From Rostratula benghalensis (taxonomy: Eukaryota > Chordata > Aves > Charadriiformes > Rostratulidae), in NCBI GenBank assembly GCA_013399305.1, contig VXAI01000089.1, positions 2,885,293 through 2,949,292 on the forward strand: a stretch of 64,000 nt of DNA, in the 5' to 3' direction. The translations under genes and the position numbers were made by a program. This document shows, piece after piece, positions 25,286 through 35,560 of this stretch. Position 1 is the stretch's first letter, and each line of letters opens with the position of its first letter. Under the pieces are notes generated by a model that did no database searches, was not told where the DNA came from, and was given only the letters and a program-made list of their open reading frames with translations.

Positions 25286-28182
25286 AGTGATGTTTTCCTG
25301 AAACACTAGGGCTGTACTTTATAATCTCAGGTCATATTCTGGCCCTTCAAAGTAATATCAGAAATTTAAAAATACCACAAGCAATTAACATTAAGAAGGT
25401 TCTCATCTCTTGTTGCTTTGTATGACGGCAAAGAATGAGCTGATGTTGCAGGCCCAGCCCTTGTGGGTAGAGATGGCTAGAACAGTTAATACTGAAGGCT
25501 CCTTGCAGGTGAGCCTGCAGTGCTGGGAGGGGCTTTGCCCCTCCAGTCCCCCAGTGAAACTTCCCCCTCTATGGGCCTCAGGTTTTGGAGGTCACTGTCT
25601 CTCCTCAAACTCAGATACATCACTTCATTGAGAATGCTGGGACAATTGTTGTGAATCACTGGCTTTTATGTGATGCAAGGAAAAAAAAAACAGTTTTAAG
25701 GAGAAATCACCTGGTGGTGTTCCAACAGGTGCTATACTTCTTCTCTGGAAGAAACACCTTGCTGCTTGCAAAGAAGGAAGCTCTGAATCGTGGGTCATTG
25801 TCAAAGAGGGTTGAGGAACCTTACATCTAGTAGATCTTCATTTCCACATCATGCAGCAATTTGCTAACTTTCAGAAGCCAGATTTTCATCCATCTAGCAC
25901 TAAATAAACTCTGCTTCCAACTGGAAAACTATGAAGGTAGATTTCTCCTTCTTTGTTTCTTGAGCAGATAGCTATTTTCTGAAAGATATTTTTAGAAGCT
26001 ACAATATCTGTATATATATCCTTTTTCTTGGCATTTACATATGCCAACACAGCATCGTTTTTGTTAGGGGTTTTTTTTTCTATTTTGATTCCCCTGTGAT
26101 TCTGACTTGCTTTTCTTGCATACTGTTCATTCCAGCTATCTTGGCTTGAATTATAAAGGACACACGATGTGAAATCAGGCAGAGAATGTAATCAATGACC
26201 AATTTTTTCTATGTCATTTTTTCTTTTTGATGTGAGGGGAATTATCTCTCTTGAAGTTGCCCCAGCAGCTGTCCGCAATTGTTTTCTCGAAAGTGAGGGT
26301 TGTAAATACTGAAATTTAAGATGACTAAATGCCTGTGTGACAAATGATAAAATTATGCAGGTTTCAAGGACCTCTGGAAGTTCCCTCTGCTATCCCCTGC
26401 TCCTCAATGTTAGTCCAGCTGGTTAAGTTTGCTCCACACCGTGACCAGCTATGTTCTGAATAGCTCTAAGTGTAAGGAATCTGTGATATCTCTGGGGACC
26501 TTCCACTTCAGGGAAAAAAAATTCTTCATAAGATGTCATGGGGATGCCCACTGTTGTATCTTATGCCTGCTGCCTTTCATTCTTTCTCTTGCACATCTCT
26601 GGGAAAAGTCTGTCTACACCTTTGCTCTCCCCTTCCATAAGGCTGCTGAAGAAAGCAGTAAGGTCTCTTTTAACCTTCCCTTTCAACCCTGCCTTGAAAA
26701 TCATTGCCTATTATAAAGATATGCAAATTTTAGAGACTTATTATTATGGGTTTTGAGCAGGAAGGCGATCATGTTTTCAGGCTTTTATGAACAAACACAA
26801 GGGCTACTATTTTTTTTGTCTGAACTGTTCCTTGTTTATATCAAGTCATCGTTCTCTGATTTTCATTTATACCAAGGAGCTGAAGCTATAAATAAGACAT
26901 GTTAAAAGAAAGGAAAGAAAACAGTGACAGGTGCAAAAACTGTGATTGCAATTTTAATTGAAAGTGGGTTTGTAGGCCTGTAAAAGTTCTTTAGTATTTA
27001 GTATTACTTCACTGCTTCTGAAATAATTCACCCTTTCCCCCAAAGGAGAAAAAAAAAATACACAAACTCAAAAGAGTAATGTTGACAATTGACTAGAAAT
27101 AGGCATTTTCAATAGCATTGAAAAGATTGATTATATCTTAAAAAAAACCAAACCGCTTTTGACTTCTTATTTCTTGCTTTGGTGAGGCAATCTTTCAAGA
27201 GACTCACAAAAAGCCAGGGTGGCAAAATGTTTTAATGCAGCCTTTGGGCAGAGAGGCTTCTACAAGCAGTTTCAGTTTTGATATGTAAAGATTTTTTTCA
27301 AGAATAAACACATAATACAAGCAGTAGTGTCTTACCACAAAATGTTGGACAACCAATATACCTTAGTAAAGAATCTAGGGAAGGGAAAGGAGAAGGAAAA
27401 AGCCCTGTGATGGATGAGGACTTGGAAAACAGGAGGGTGAGTTCTGGGAAAATCTTTATAAGCAATAAGAACACTGTAGAAGCAGTTTCTTTGATAAACA
27501 GGAAGCAAGTGACAGCCTAGGTCGTAGAGCGGCGTGTTGGAACAAAGAATATCAGAGCAGTCTCATGCTTGTGCCTTTGCACCTTCTGCAGCAGGGACTA
27601 TGAACTAGCAAATTCACCAAGTGCAGCATGCGAAGGAGATACAACATAGTTTTTTCTGACCTGAGTCAAACATACCCTTAATGCCAAAGGGGACTTGGAT
27701 TGCACTTTTCTGAAGGAAATGTTATTCATAATGTGAAGTTCGGCAAGCTTCGTTTTTTCCTGCTGCATCCAGTATCTGTTAATTAACAGGGTAGCAGGGC
27801 TGACATGATAATATTTAATATTCAGATTCTACCATGTGCATCTGTCCTCAAAGAAAAGCTGAAAGATTAACTCAGTCTTGACAACCTGATCTGCATATTC
27901 TTACAGGAACGGCACCACTGGTTCAGCAGCTTATATGTCCTCCACCCTCTTTAACAATTCCAATACAAGGCTTTCTCAGGGGTCTGAGACTCCAACCAAG
28001 CAAATGAGACCCCTTGGCAGGATTCGAGGCAACCAGCTTCTTCAAGTTTCTCCTGGGAGATGTGTTTGTGTGCATGAGTGTGTGCGTGTTAGAGGGGGGA
28101 GGAATTTACAGTAAGAATTTGCATTAAAAAACAGTGGAACACATCTACAGATCTGTTTGGTGAGTTTATCTAAATATTGTTT
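25286..28182. other. Anonymous non-coding DNA
   Basis: No recognisable gene. A GC-richer patch at about 25436-25600 contains a perfect hairpin, ggaggggc - ttt - gcccctcc (25526-25544), but I do not recognise it as a repeat. A purine-rich tract lies at 27373-27400. The segment leads into the polypyrimidine tract of the candidate exon. Confidence 0.5.
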
Positions 28183-28240
28183 TTTCTTCGCTTTCTTTTT
28201 CCCTCCCCTTACTCCCTTGTCTTCTCCCATTTACTGCCAG
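28183..28240 (+). promoter_or_regulatory. Candidate 3' splice site: long polypyrimidine tract and CAG
   Basis: About 55 bases that are almost entirely C and T (with runs such as ctttctttttccctcccc) end in ttactgccag at 28240. This has the form of a strong vertebrate splice acceptor, and there is no competing AG in the last 50 bases. A branch-point-like tctaaat lies upstream near 28169. It directly precedes the open 75-nt segment. Confidence 0.5.
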
Positions 28241-28315
28241 AAAGGGCCATCTCTGAAGGGTCAATTCAGTACAACCTGATGCCAACACAGACGGATGTCA
28301 ACAACAGTTCCAAAA
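28241..28315 (+). CDS. Candidate 75-nt internal (cassette) exon, gene unknown
   Basis: A 75-nt segment lies between a strong acceptor (tract plus CAG ending at 28240) and a donor, AAAA|GTGAGT at 28316. Only one frame is open across the whole segment; the other two contain TGA. In that frame it encodes 24 complete residues beginning RAISEGSIQY and ending TDVNNSSK, with ordinary vertebrate codon choice (CAG TAC AAC CTG ATG, GAT GTC AAC AAC). Both flanking introns would be phase 1 and the length is a multiple of three, so the exon could be included or skipped without changing frame, as cassette exons are. The peptide is polar and rich in Asn, Ser and Thr, with no membrane segment or cysteine; NNS and NSS are possible N-glycosylation sequons. 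I do not recognise the protein. No partner exon was found with confidence, so a pseudo-exon in intergenic DNA remains possible. Confidence 0.45.
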
Positions 28316-30675
28316 GTGAGTCAATTTGCAATTGGGGAACTCCTTGACATGGTATTTGTTTATGTGCATGTGGAAGGTACAAGAACACTACAGAGGGCTT
28401 CCAGAAGAGGGAGAGGGTAGGTTTGTTACCTGATTGGAGCAGCCTGCAAGTTATTGATGCCTCACTAAAAGCATTAGACAAAGGTAGGCTTTCCTGAAAG
28501 ATACAATGATCCTGAAGTGTGAGGGCCACTGCCAGGGCATTTTACCAACAGAATAGGCTTTCAGATCTGGATGGAGGAGGAGGAGACTGGCCACCAAGAA
28601 AGCTTAAAACACTTCATTGAGTAGAGAGGAATAGGCTGAAAGCCATGCACAGACAAGGTTCTTCATTGAATCATTACTTTCCCAGCTGGAGCAAGAGCTG
28701 CCAGTCTCAGATTTGTACAGGAGCAGTACAGGTGAAGAGGCCTTGCTTTCAGTTTTGAGGCAATTTATCCACTATCACTTAGACTTTCTGGTGCTCCATG
28801 GAGCACCTAGATGGGGAGGACAAGATCTTGCATGGTATAATGTGCTCTTTCTCTCTTATTATGCATGCACACAATGCTATCCAACGCTCATGATCTTAGT
28901 TCTTGGCGGGCCTTTCTCCAGATATGTGTGTCGAGGGGAAAGAAAATTTAATTATACAGAGCAAAAAAAAATGACACCTGCTCCTCACTGTTCCTAAGAT
29001 ACTCTTGTCCTGTATTTTACTGTTGGTGACTCTCATGGTATCAGCAAACTTTGGCCCAGCATCATAGAGAAGGTAGCCGGGAAGGAAAGAGTGTGTTAAA
29101 GGAGACCTGGACAAGTGGATAGGCTGGAAGGAATGAGAAGAGGCGATGGCAAATGGAGAGGACACCAGAAGATAAAGGAGATTATAGTGAAAAGATCCAG
29201 AAAAAGCACTTCCTGGTTCCTGGAACAGCAGTCTGAGCGCTGAAAATATTACAGGGAGCTGCTTTTTATCTAAATTTTCTGGTAAAATCTTCCATTCACC
29301 CTCCGCTTCAAAGACAGTAGGAAAAATTGCACCCTCCAGCAAAGACTGAGTGAGTAGACCACCAGAGATGTATTGTTTGTAGCATCTCTTCATGGAAAGG
29401 TGATATAAACAGTTGTGAATTACAGCACAGTGATAGGATTAACCCCGTTTTTTCTGGCTGCATTGTCCTCAGCATAGTTCTAACATTTCCCATGTGTCTA
29501 CTAAACACTCATTCTTTGGCATTTATATGAAGATACAGCTTTTTATCAATGTGTTTGTAATGATGTTATTATAAACAATACACTAATCTGATTTTATGTT
29601 GCACAGTGAACAATGGCAAAGTTACAGCACAGACCAATGTCACTGATTTGTGAATCCTACACAAAGAACTGCTTGTTTTGTCCTGCAGCACTTCTTTGCC
29701 TTAAATGCTTATGTGAGTCATATTGGATTTGTTACCCCGTTCAGTTTTCTGACAGTTTGTTTAATTCCCATGGTTCATACAGTCTGATGGTCACTTCTGT
29801 AAACGATTGCTTGGAAGTGTTGATATCCTGGGCAGTGCATCAAACCAGATGTTTAGGCAGCTGTATCAATCTTGCAAGCAGTTACATGGGTCAGTAAACA
29901 TGTGGATATAGGTCTTGAGATCAACAGAAAGACTCGTTGTAAAATTGCAAAATGCAGTTGGGCCTGTTTTGTGCCAGATAGGAGTTATTTTAAAAGACTT
30001 AAGATTTGTCAAAAATAGGAGGTTGAGCACAACGGGAATTCAAGCCTTCTCATAGGATACCTTTAGTAGTCAATGGCAGAATCAGAACTGCAACAGAGGG
30101 ACTACATTTTCCTAGGTCCTAGATAAAAAAACAGCAACAAACATATAGAAAGAGCCTCAGATGTATTCACCCCCATGGTTTGGTAGAGTATGAACTGCAA
30201 AGCACTTTTGGGGGACTTAAAGTGTCTACGAAATCCAGCACACGACCACATCCTGTACTTGTATAGAGCAGTACTCTGATTTTGCTTGCAATTTCTCTTT
30301 CTCAAGTTGTAAGAGTATTTAATCAAACCTCCAGATGGATTGTGATTAGATCATAAGCCCCACTTTGAACAGCGATTGATTTTGTTAATGTTTGTGGGTG
30401 CTTCCTTTCCAGGAAGAGCAGTGTGAGGCTATACTGTATGAGTTTTCAGGGGAAACTTCAGACAAGAAAAGCAACAGCACAGTAACACCAAGTGGGTGAT
30501 CTCTTGGTCAAGGCTATTCAAAATGCTTGGCCAATGCATTCAGATTTTTTATTCCATCCATTAATTTTATGTAGTTTTTCCCACTCTCCTAGTCAGGAAC
30601 TCAACGTGCATGGCTTAAATTATTGTAACATGCAGTCCTTGAACATTCACAAGAGCATCTCAAAATCTTGTTAGG
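28316..30675. other. Anonymous non-coding DNA downstream of the candidate exon
   Basis: It starts with the candidate donor GTGAGT. The minus-strand frame at 28896-29393 (165 codons) is the second longest in the window but has no recognisable domain, and one frame of that length is expected by chance in 64 kb of this composition. An 18-bp perfect palindrome is listed separately. Confidence 0.5.
28790..28807. repeat. 18-bp perfect palindrome
   Basis: ggtgctccatggagcacc reads the same on both strands with no loop, centred on CCATGG. It could be a dimeric protein site or a chance palindrome. Flanking bases do not extend the symmetry. Confidence 0.85.
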
Positions 30676-30729
30676 ATTGTTATTGTTATTGTTATTGTTA
30701 TTGTTATTGTTTGTTATTGTTATTGTTAT
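30676..30729. repeat. Hexanucleotide microsatellite (ATTGTT)n
   Basis: Six perfect ATTGTT units at 30676-30711, one unit lacking two bases (tgtt), then two more perfect units and a partial end. The unit can be seen as ATT plus GTT triplets. The single interruption should stabilise the array. It lies just after the TAG of a random open frame, with no gene context. Confidence 0.95.
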
Positions 30730-33404
30730 GTATGGCCTCCTGTGGATGACAAAGCCTTGTACAAGCAAGAAGAGACAGTCTATCTAGGTTAACAGATAAG
30801 GGCAAGAAAAAGGAAGGGGTCTAAGCCCTGTAACAATTTAGAAATCTCCATCTGAGAGTGGGGCGATACTGGAGCAGGGGATGAGAGAGGGTATACAATC
30901 CTCATTCTTGGACATACTGAAAACTTCACTGAACAAGGCTTGGAGCAAGTTGCTTGAACCTAGGACTCATAGATATGGAACATGTTCACATGGGGATATT
31001 CAGGCAGTAGGATCTGAATTAATTTTTGAAGTGCATTTATTACACAGAATTAGATCCTGGTGTGGCACTCTCACTATGCTATGCTAATCTAAAATAAGGA
31101 ATTAAATTAAAGAGAAGGGCATGAAAAATAATGAAGACAGAAGGAGAACTTGCTTTAATCTGAATTCTGTAGTAAGCTCATGGAAATAAAATAAATAAAT
31201 AAGCTCTGATCACCAGGATTGTGAAAGGAGTTTTTCTGTGAAAGCACAGTTTTGTTCTTCTGACCTTCTGAGTTCAGTCAGTCTCATTCATAATTAAAAA
31301 TACTTGTCTAGGTATTCTTGTAAAGTTACTAATGCTTCTTTTAACTTAACTAAATAAACTCTTGGCTTCAAAATCTTCCTGTAGTAGTGGATTTCACTGT
31401 GTAATTACATATTGTGAAACTGTCATCTTTAATTTCTACCTTTGCCTCTGATTTCTTATATTTTTGAGGCAGAAGTGTCAGTTCCTCTATGTTTAGACAT
31501 ACATTTTATGTTTTCTGTCATCTGTTAACAAGAGGGACATTCAGGTGCAAGATACTTAAAAAGAATTCAAAAAATACATACTTTTTTTTCTGCACAAAGC
31601 AGGAAAAAATTAAAACTTCTTTATGTTGATCTAAACAGCAAGTGCTTCTGTAATCTTCTCTAATTTATGCCTTTTTCCTACATCCCAGACAATTCAGGAG
31701 CATTCATACTCTGCATGATTAGCTACCTGATAAAGACCAGTTTCTCCCCTACCAAACACCTGAAGAAAATCACTGTATAATGGTCACTTACAGTGGCTGA
31801 GCACCTGGTCTGTTTTGCTACAAGACCTAAGCCCTTGTATGCTTCTGGCCGGCTCTAAGATCTTCCTTTGGACTCTGTGTGCAGGAGGAATTTATCTCCT
31901 GAAGAATTCATCCCAGCAGTCAGAGAGGAAAAGCTTAAGAAAGGAAAACATTATCATGGCTTTGTCATTCAGAACAAGAAAAGTAGTGTTTTCGGGGTTT
32001 TTTTTTTCTGTATTGAATGCAATGTTAAATTCTTTCTTTGGCACTGGCAGGACAAAAACTGCTGTAGAGATTTCACTAGATGATTTCTGAGGATGTTGGG
32101 ATCGCATAAGATGTGCACAGCACTCAGAGGACATGACACAAGTTCTCCTAAATTAATTCCATAACGAATGTATAGCCAATTAATCTTTTGTGGTTTAACT
32201 GGTAAGGTACTTCAGGTGAACGTAATTACTGTGAAATGAACATGCTATTATATGCTGAGGTGCAATACTGACATAAACTAAAAAAATACATGAATAAGTA
32301 GCATTTGAAACCTACTTCTTAACTCACTATATTGCATAATTCCTTTGTAGAAGGAATTCCTACCTATTCCTAGATAAAAGAAAGTTAGAGAGCTGATGTT
32401 AAATGTTAAATTTTTGCATACTAGCTGTTCCGGTTCTCCTGAGTTTCATGATGCAGGTCTGCAGGATCCCTACCAATATCCAAGATTTTGAGAGGGAGAA
32501 CCGGAACTTCAGCATGCACCATACCTCCTCTTGCTCCTGCTGTGAATGTACCTGAGGCTACAGCAGACCTGCAGAGGAAGACACTTTTTGTTTGCTTTCC
32601 TGTTTGCTGTGTTAAACCTTTGAATCCTGTATCGAGAGTAAAAGTGAGCTTCAGGCAAAGAAAAACTGGCCAGTTGTGTATTTATAACAAACACAACTGG
32701 GTTTGTTAGTACAGAAATTGTGAACGGAGATGAATTTTGAGCTGACATTATTATCACTCGTAGATTTTGTTTTTGTAAAGCCCAGGTTTCTGTGTAAATT
32801 AACAGATAGCAATGTGACAGAGGAACTAAGGGGATAAAAAACTAAGCAGAGTAGTAAAGGCAGCAGTACCTGGGATTTTATTTCAAGCATTTGCATGTTA
32901 CTGAAAATGTAAGCATGGGAGGCAAGGAGCCTGCAAGGTGAAACAGTATGTTGAATGATTATTTTAGCCCTCGGGTGTCTTGAGTGATTTCAGGGCAAGT
33001 AAGGCTGTATTCAAACTGTTTTCATTTTGTCACTAGTAGCAGGCATCCTGTGCCTGATGAGAACATTTGAAAGCTGCACTGAACCAGACCATCTCTGTCT
33101 TTCTTCATAGGCTGAATTTGGGATAAATACCCCTGTGTCACATGAAGCGCTAAGCACATATGGTGCTTGCCCTCATGGCAAGTAACTTTGACTACCCCTA
33201 AATAATGTTAGGTGTGGTATTTCTTGTCTATGCTTCTATCTGGAAAGTAAAAAGCATCCAAATCCTTTCTTTTGCAAGATAAAGCTATGAGCTTTTTAAA
33301 AAGTACTTTGACTTTGCAAATGGGTCATTTGAGAGACCTTTAATTTCTGTAAGAACCTTAATAATTCAGTATTATTTATTTAGCTGGATAACTTGGTTGA
33401 ATTT
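30730..33404. other. Anonymous non-coding DNA
   Basis: No recognisable gene. Short AAATAAAT runs occur near 31186-31201 and a 9-base T run near 32001. Overlapping frames of about 70-90 codons around 31.8-32.1 kb and 32.5-32.9 kb on both strands have no conserved features. Confidence 0.5.
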
Positions 33405-33480
33405 CATTGTCATGGGCACTAGAACAGTATCTGCAGTTCGCCTAGATGACCGTTGTAGGCCTCTTCCACCTGAAACACTC
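33405..33480 (+). mobile_element. CR1 3' tail fragment
   Basis: The segment cctagatgaccgttgtaggc then ctcttccacctgaaa matches the end of the CR1 3' UTR, where family members read roughly 'actagatgatctttgtaggtcccttccaac'. The CR1 tail of short ATTCT-type repeats follows immediately. Only about 70-80 bases of the element are recognisable; the 5' edge is uncertain because of decay. Orientation is plus. Confidence 0.7.
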
Positions 33481-33555
33481 TATTCTATTCTATTCTATTC
33501 TATTCTATTCTATTCTATTCTATTCTATTCTATTCTATTCTATTCTATTCTATTC
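33481..33555. repeat. Pure pentanucleotide microsatellite (TATTC)15
   Basis: Fifteen uninterrupted copies of TATTC (the same motif as ATTCT) over 75 bases, immediately 3' of a CR1 tail. It most likely arose by slippage from the CR1 terminal repeat. Its purity, next to a decayed element, points to recent or continuing length change. The apparent protein frame across it, a repeating YSILF, is an artefact. Confidence 0.97.
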
Positions 33556-34740
33556 ATTTTAATGTTATACAACAAGTGGCTACACCTTTGAAAGTATCAG
33601 TGTAATTTGCTTTCAAATAGTCTAAAATGAAATTGGAACTATCTGGTATTTCTGAAATGGCTTGCAAAAATTGAAAACAATATGCTAAAATTCATTATAT
33701 AGGAGGCAAAAGCACTTTTTCTTTAATCTCTCATCTTGTCTTAATAGGTTACTATTTCTCAACATCTATACAGTCCCTGTAAATTACAATGTTCCTTTTG
33801 ATCAGAAGGGAAATAGGGGCTGAGTTTCAGAGTCAAAAGGACAAGGGGACTCTCAGCATAAAGCTATTGCATTTTGACCAGAAAGTTCTGAAGTTGCATT
33901 TTCCATGGTCATTTTCAGCAACCTTTGCACAACCTTACACATAGAAAGTGGCTTCGAAACAAAGAACTTGCATTAAAATCTTTCTTATCGTCCTCCAGGT
34001 TCTGCTCTGACACCCCAAGTAGATCTCTTAAATACAACCCAGGAAGCTTAACTGAAATCAGGCTGGAATGACTGATGCTGACAAGGTATCATTGCTTCAA
34101 ACAGAAGGGCACCACTAAAAAAGCATTGCTCCCCTTGTGTTTTAGTATTCTCTACTTAGAGGTCAGAGTTAGAAAAGTGATTTATTCACTAAACCAGTTA
34201 TCCCTCAACTTTGCAGTCACATTCCTACATTGCAACATGATTTTGAAATAAGAAGGAAACTCCATTAAGAGTTTGTGCCATTCCAATTTACAAAGTTTTG
34301 CAGGTCAGGTCCATAGTTGCAGAAATGAAAGCACTTCTGAAAATTTTGGCCTGTGGTACTTGGAGGTTTGCTAGCTGTTACAAGCAATCTTAGAGATTGA
34401 CAGCAGTGTGCAAGGTGACCCATTTTGTCAGGCCTCTTTTTTCTAGAAGACATATATCAGCATCTTCATAGGATTCCTTTCTAATGGGTGCAAGATGATA
34501 CTGGGCAGGACTAGCCAGGGCAATCACTGAGAAGGGTTTTTTTTCCCCTCTGTAGGGTCTCTATTTTGCAGTACTCCCACTGCTCTATTCTGAGTTAGGC
34601 TGATCTCCACCTGCCTAACCCAGGAATTAGCGTCACTCTGTCCACTACTCTAAATGAAGCAGAAAAGTGAAATACAATACTAGCTGCACACTTTTTAGTG
34701 CCTATTTGGAAATACCACTGGAATGATCTTTTGGTGCCAT

Positions 34741-34830
34741 AAATGTTTGCATTAAGACTTGCAATTTAGGCCTGGACAGGTAAACATGCAGGAAAATAGC
34801 TGAAATGTGTAAACAACTAAAAATAAACTA
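34741..34830. promoter_or_regulatory. Cluster of forkhead-like and MEF2-like words (inferred)
   Basis: Within 90 bases lie tgtttgc (reverse of a forkhead core) near 34744, gtaaacatg near 34780, tgtaaacaac near 34808 and ctaaaaataaac near 34817. The first three resemble forkhead sites and the last a MEF2 site. Such AT-rich words are common by chance in this composition, so an enhancer is only a possibility. Confidence 0.15.
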
Positions 34831-35530
34831 TTGCTGTGCTCTCTGGGCTGCATATCCCTTACAGGCCATAATAGTGCATTAAATTATGTGTTAAAATGTG
34901 GGATTTGGGTAGGAGATGTGGCTGACAGGCATTGTCTTGGTGTCAGGGAAGAGATTTTTTGAAACTCTACACAGTGTTCTATTTTCTGCAAAAATTCTAT
35001 TGGAAGCTGCTTGTCTGTGCTTTTGAAAGACTCAGCTCTGTCTGCTAAAGCACTAAAGCACTCACCTCTGCAGATTTTTGTGGATATTATATATTGCATG
35101 GCTGAGTGGAGGGATACACCAACAAAGAGGTAGATTACAAAAATATGACTTTATACTTAATTCTCTAAAGGTAGTATTGGGAGCCTAATTTTAGGTGTCC
35201 AGGTTTAAACATTTTTATTCAGATTTTGGCAGGAGCAAAGGAAGTAATTTGCTAAACTTCAGACAATGAGAACCTCTCCTCCCCTTACCTCCTCTCAAAG
35301 AGAAGGGAAACAGTTTGAGTATGAATTTACTTTAAGGAGTTTTCCCTCAGTGTTGTTTCCAACAACCTGCAGTTCTAACCAGTTGTTGACCTTGTTTGCT
35401 GCCTTCCTCCACATGCCTGAGCATGTATCTCGCAGTTAACAGGGAGCCCAAAGATGTGGGACGTTATGCTGCAGCACTCTGTTGAACATCTAATGTCCTT
35501 TTGGTCCATTAACCAAAGTTTAGCTGCAGG

Positions 35531-35560
35531 CCATTGTTCCATGTTCCATTGTTCCATGTT
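35531..35560. repeat. Perfect 15-bp tandem duplication
   Basis: ccattgttccatgtt occurs twice head to tail with no mismatch. The unit itself contains the near repeat ccattgtt/ccatgtt, suggesting slippage. Confidence 0.95.

Noticed and set aside
28896..29393. 165-codon minus-strand open frame
   Set aside because: It has no recognisable domain or conserved motif. One frame of about this length is expected by chance in 64 kb of this composition.
33397..33591. Open frame with a repeating YSILF peptide
   Set aside because: It is simply the translation of the ATTCT microsatellite.
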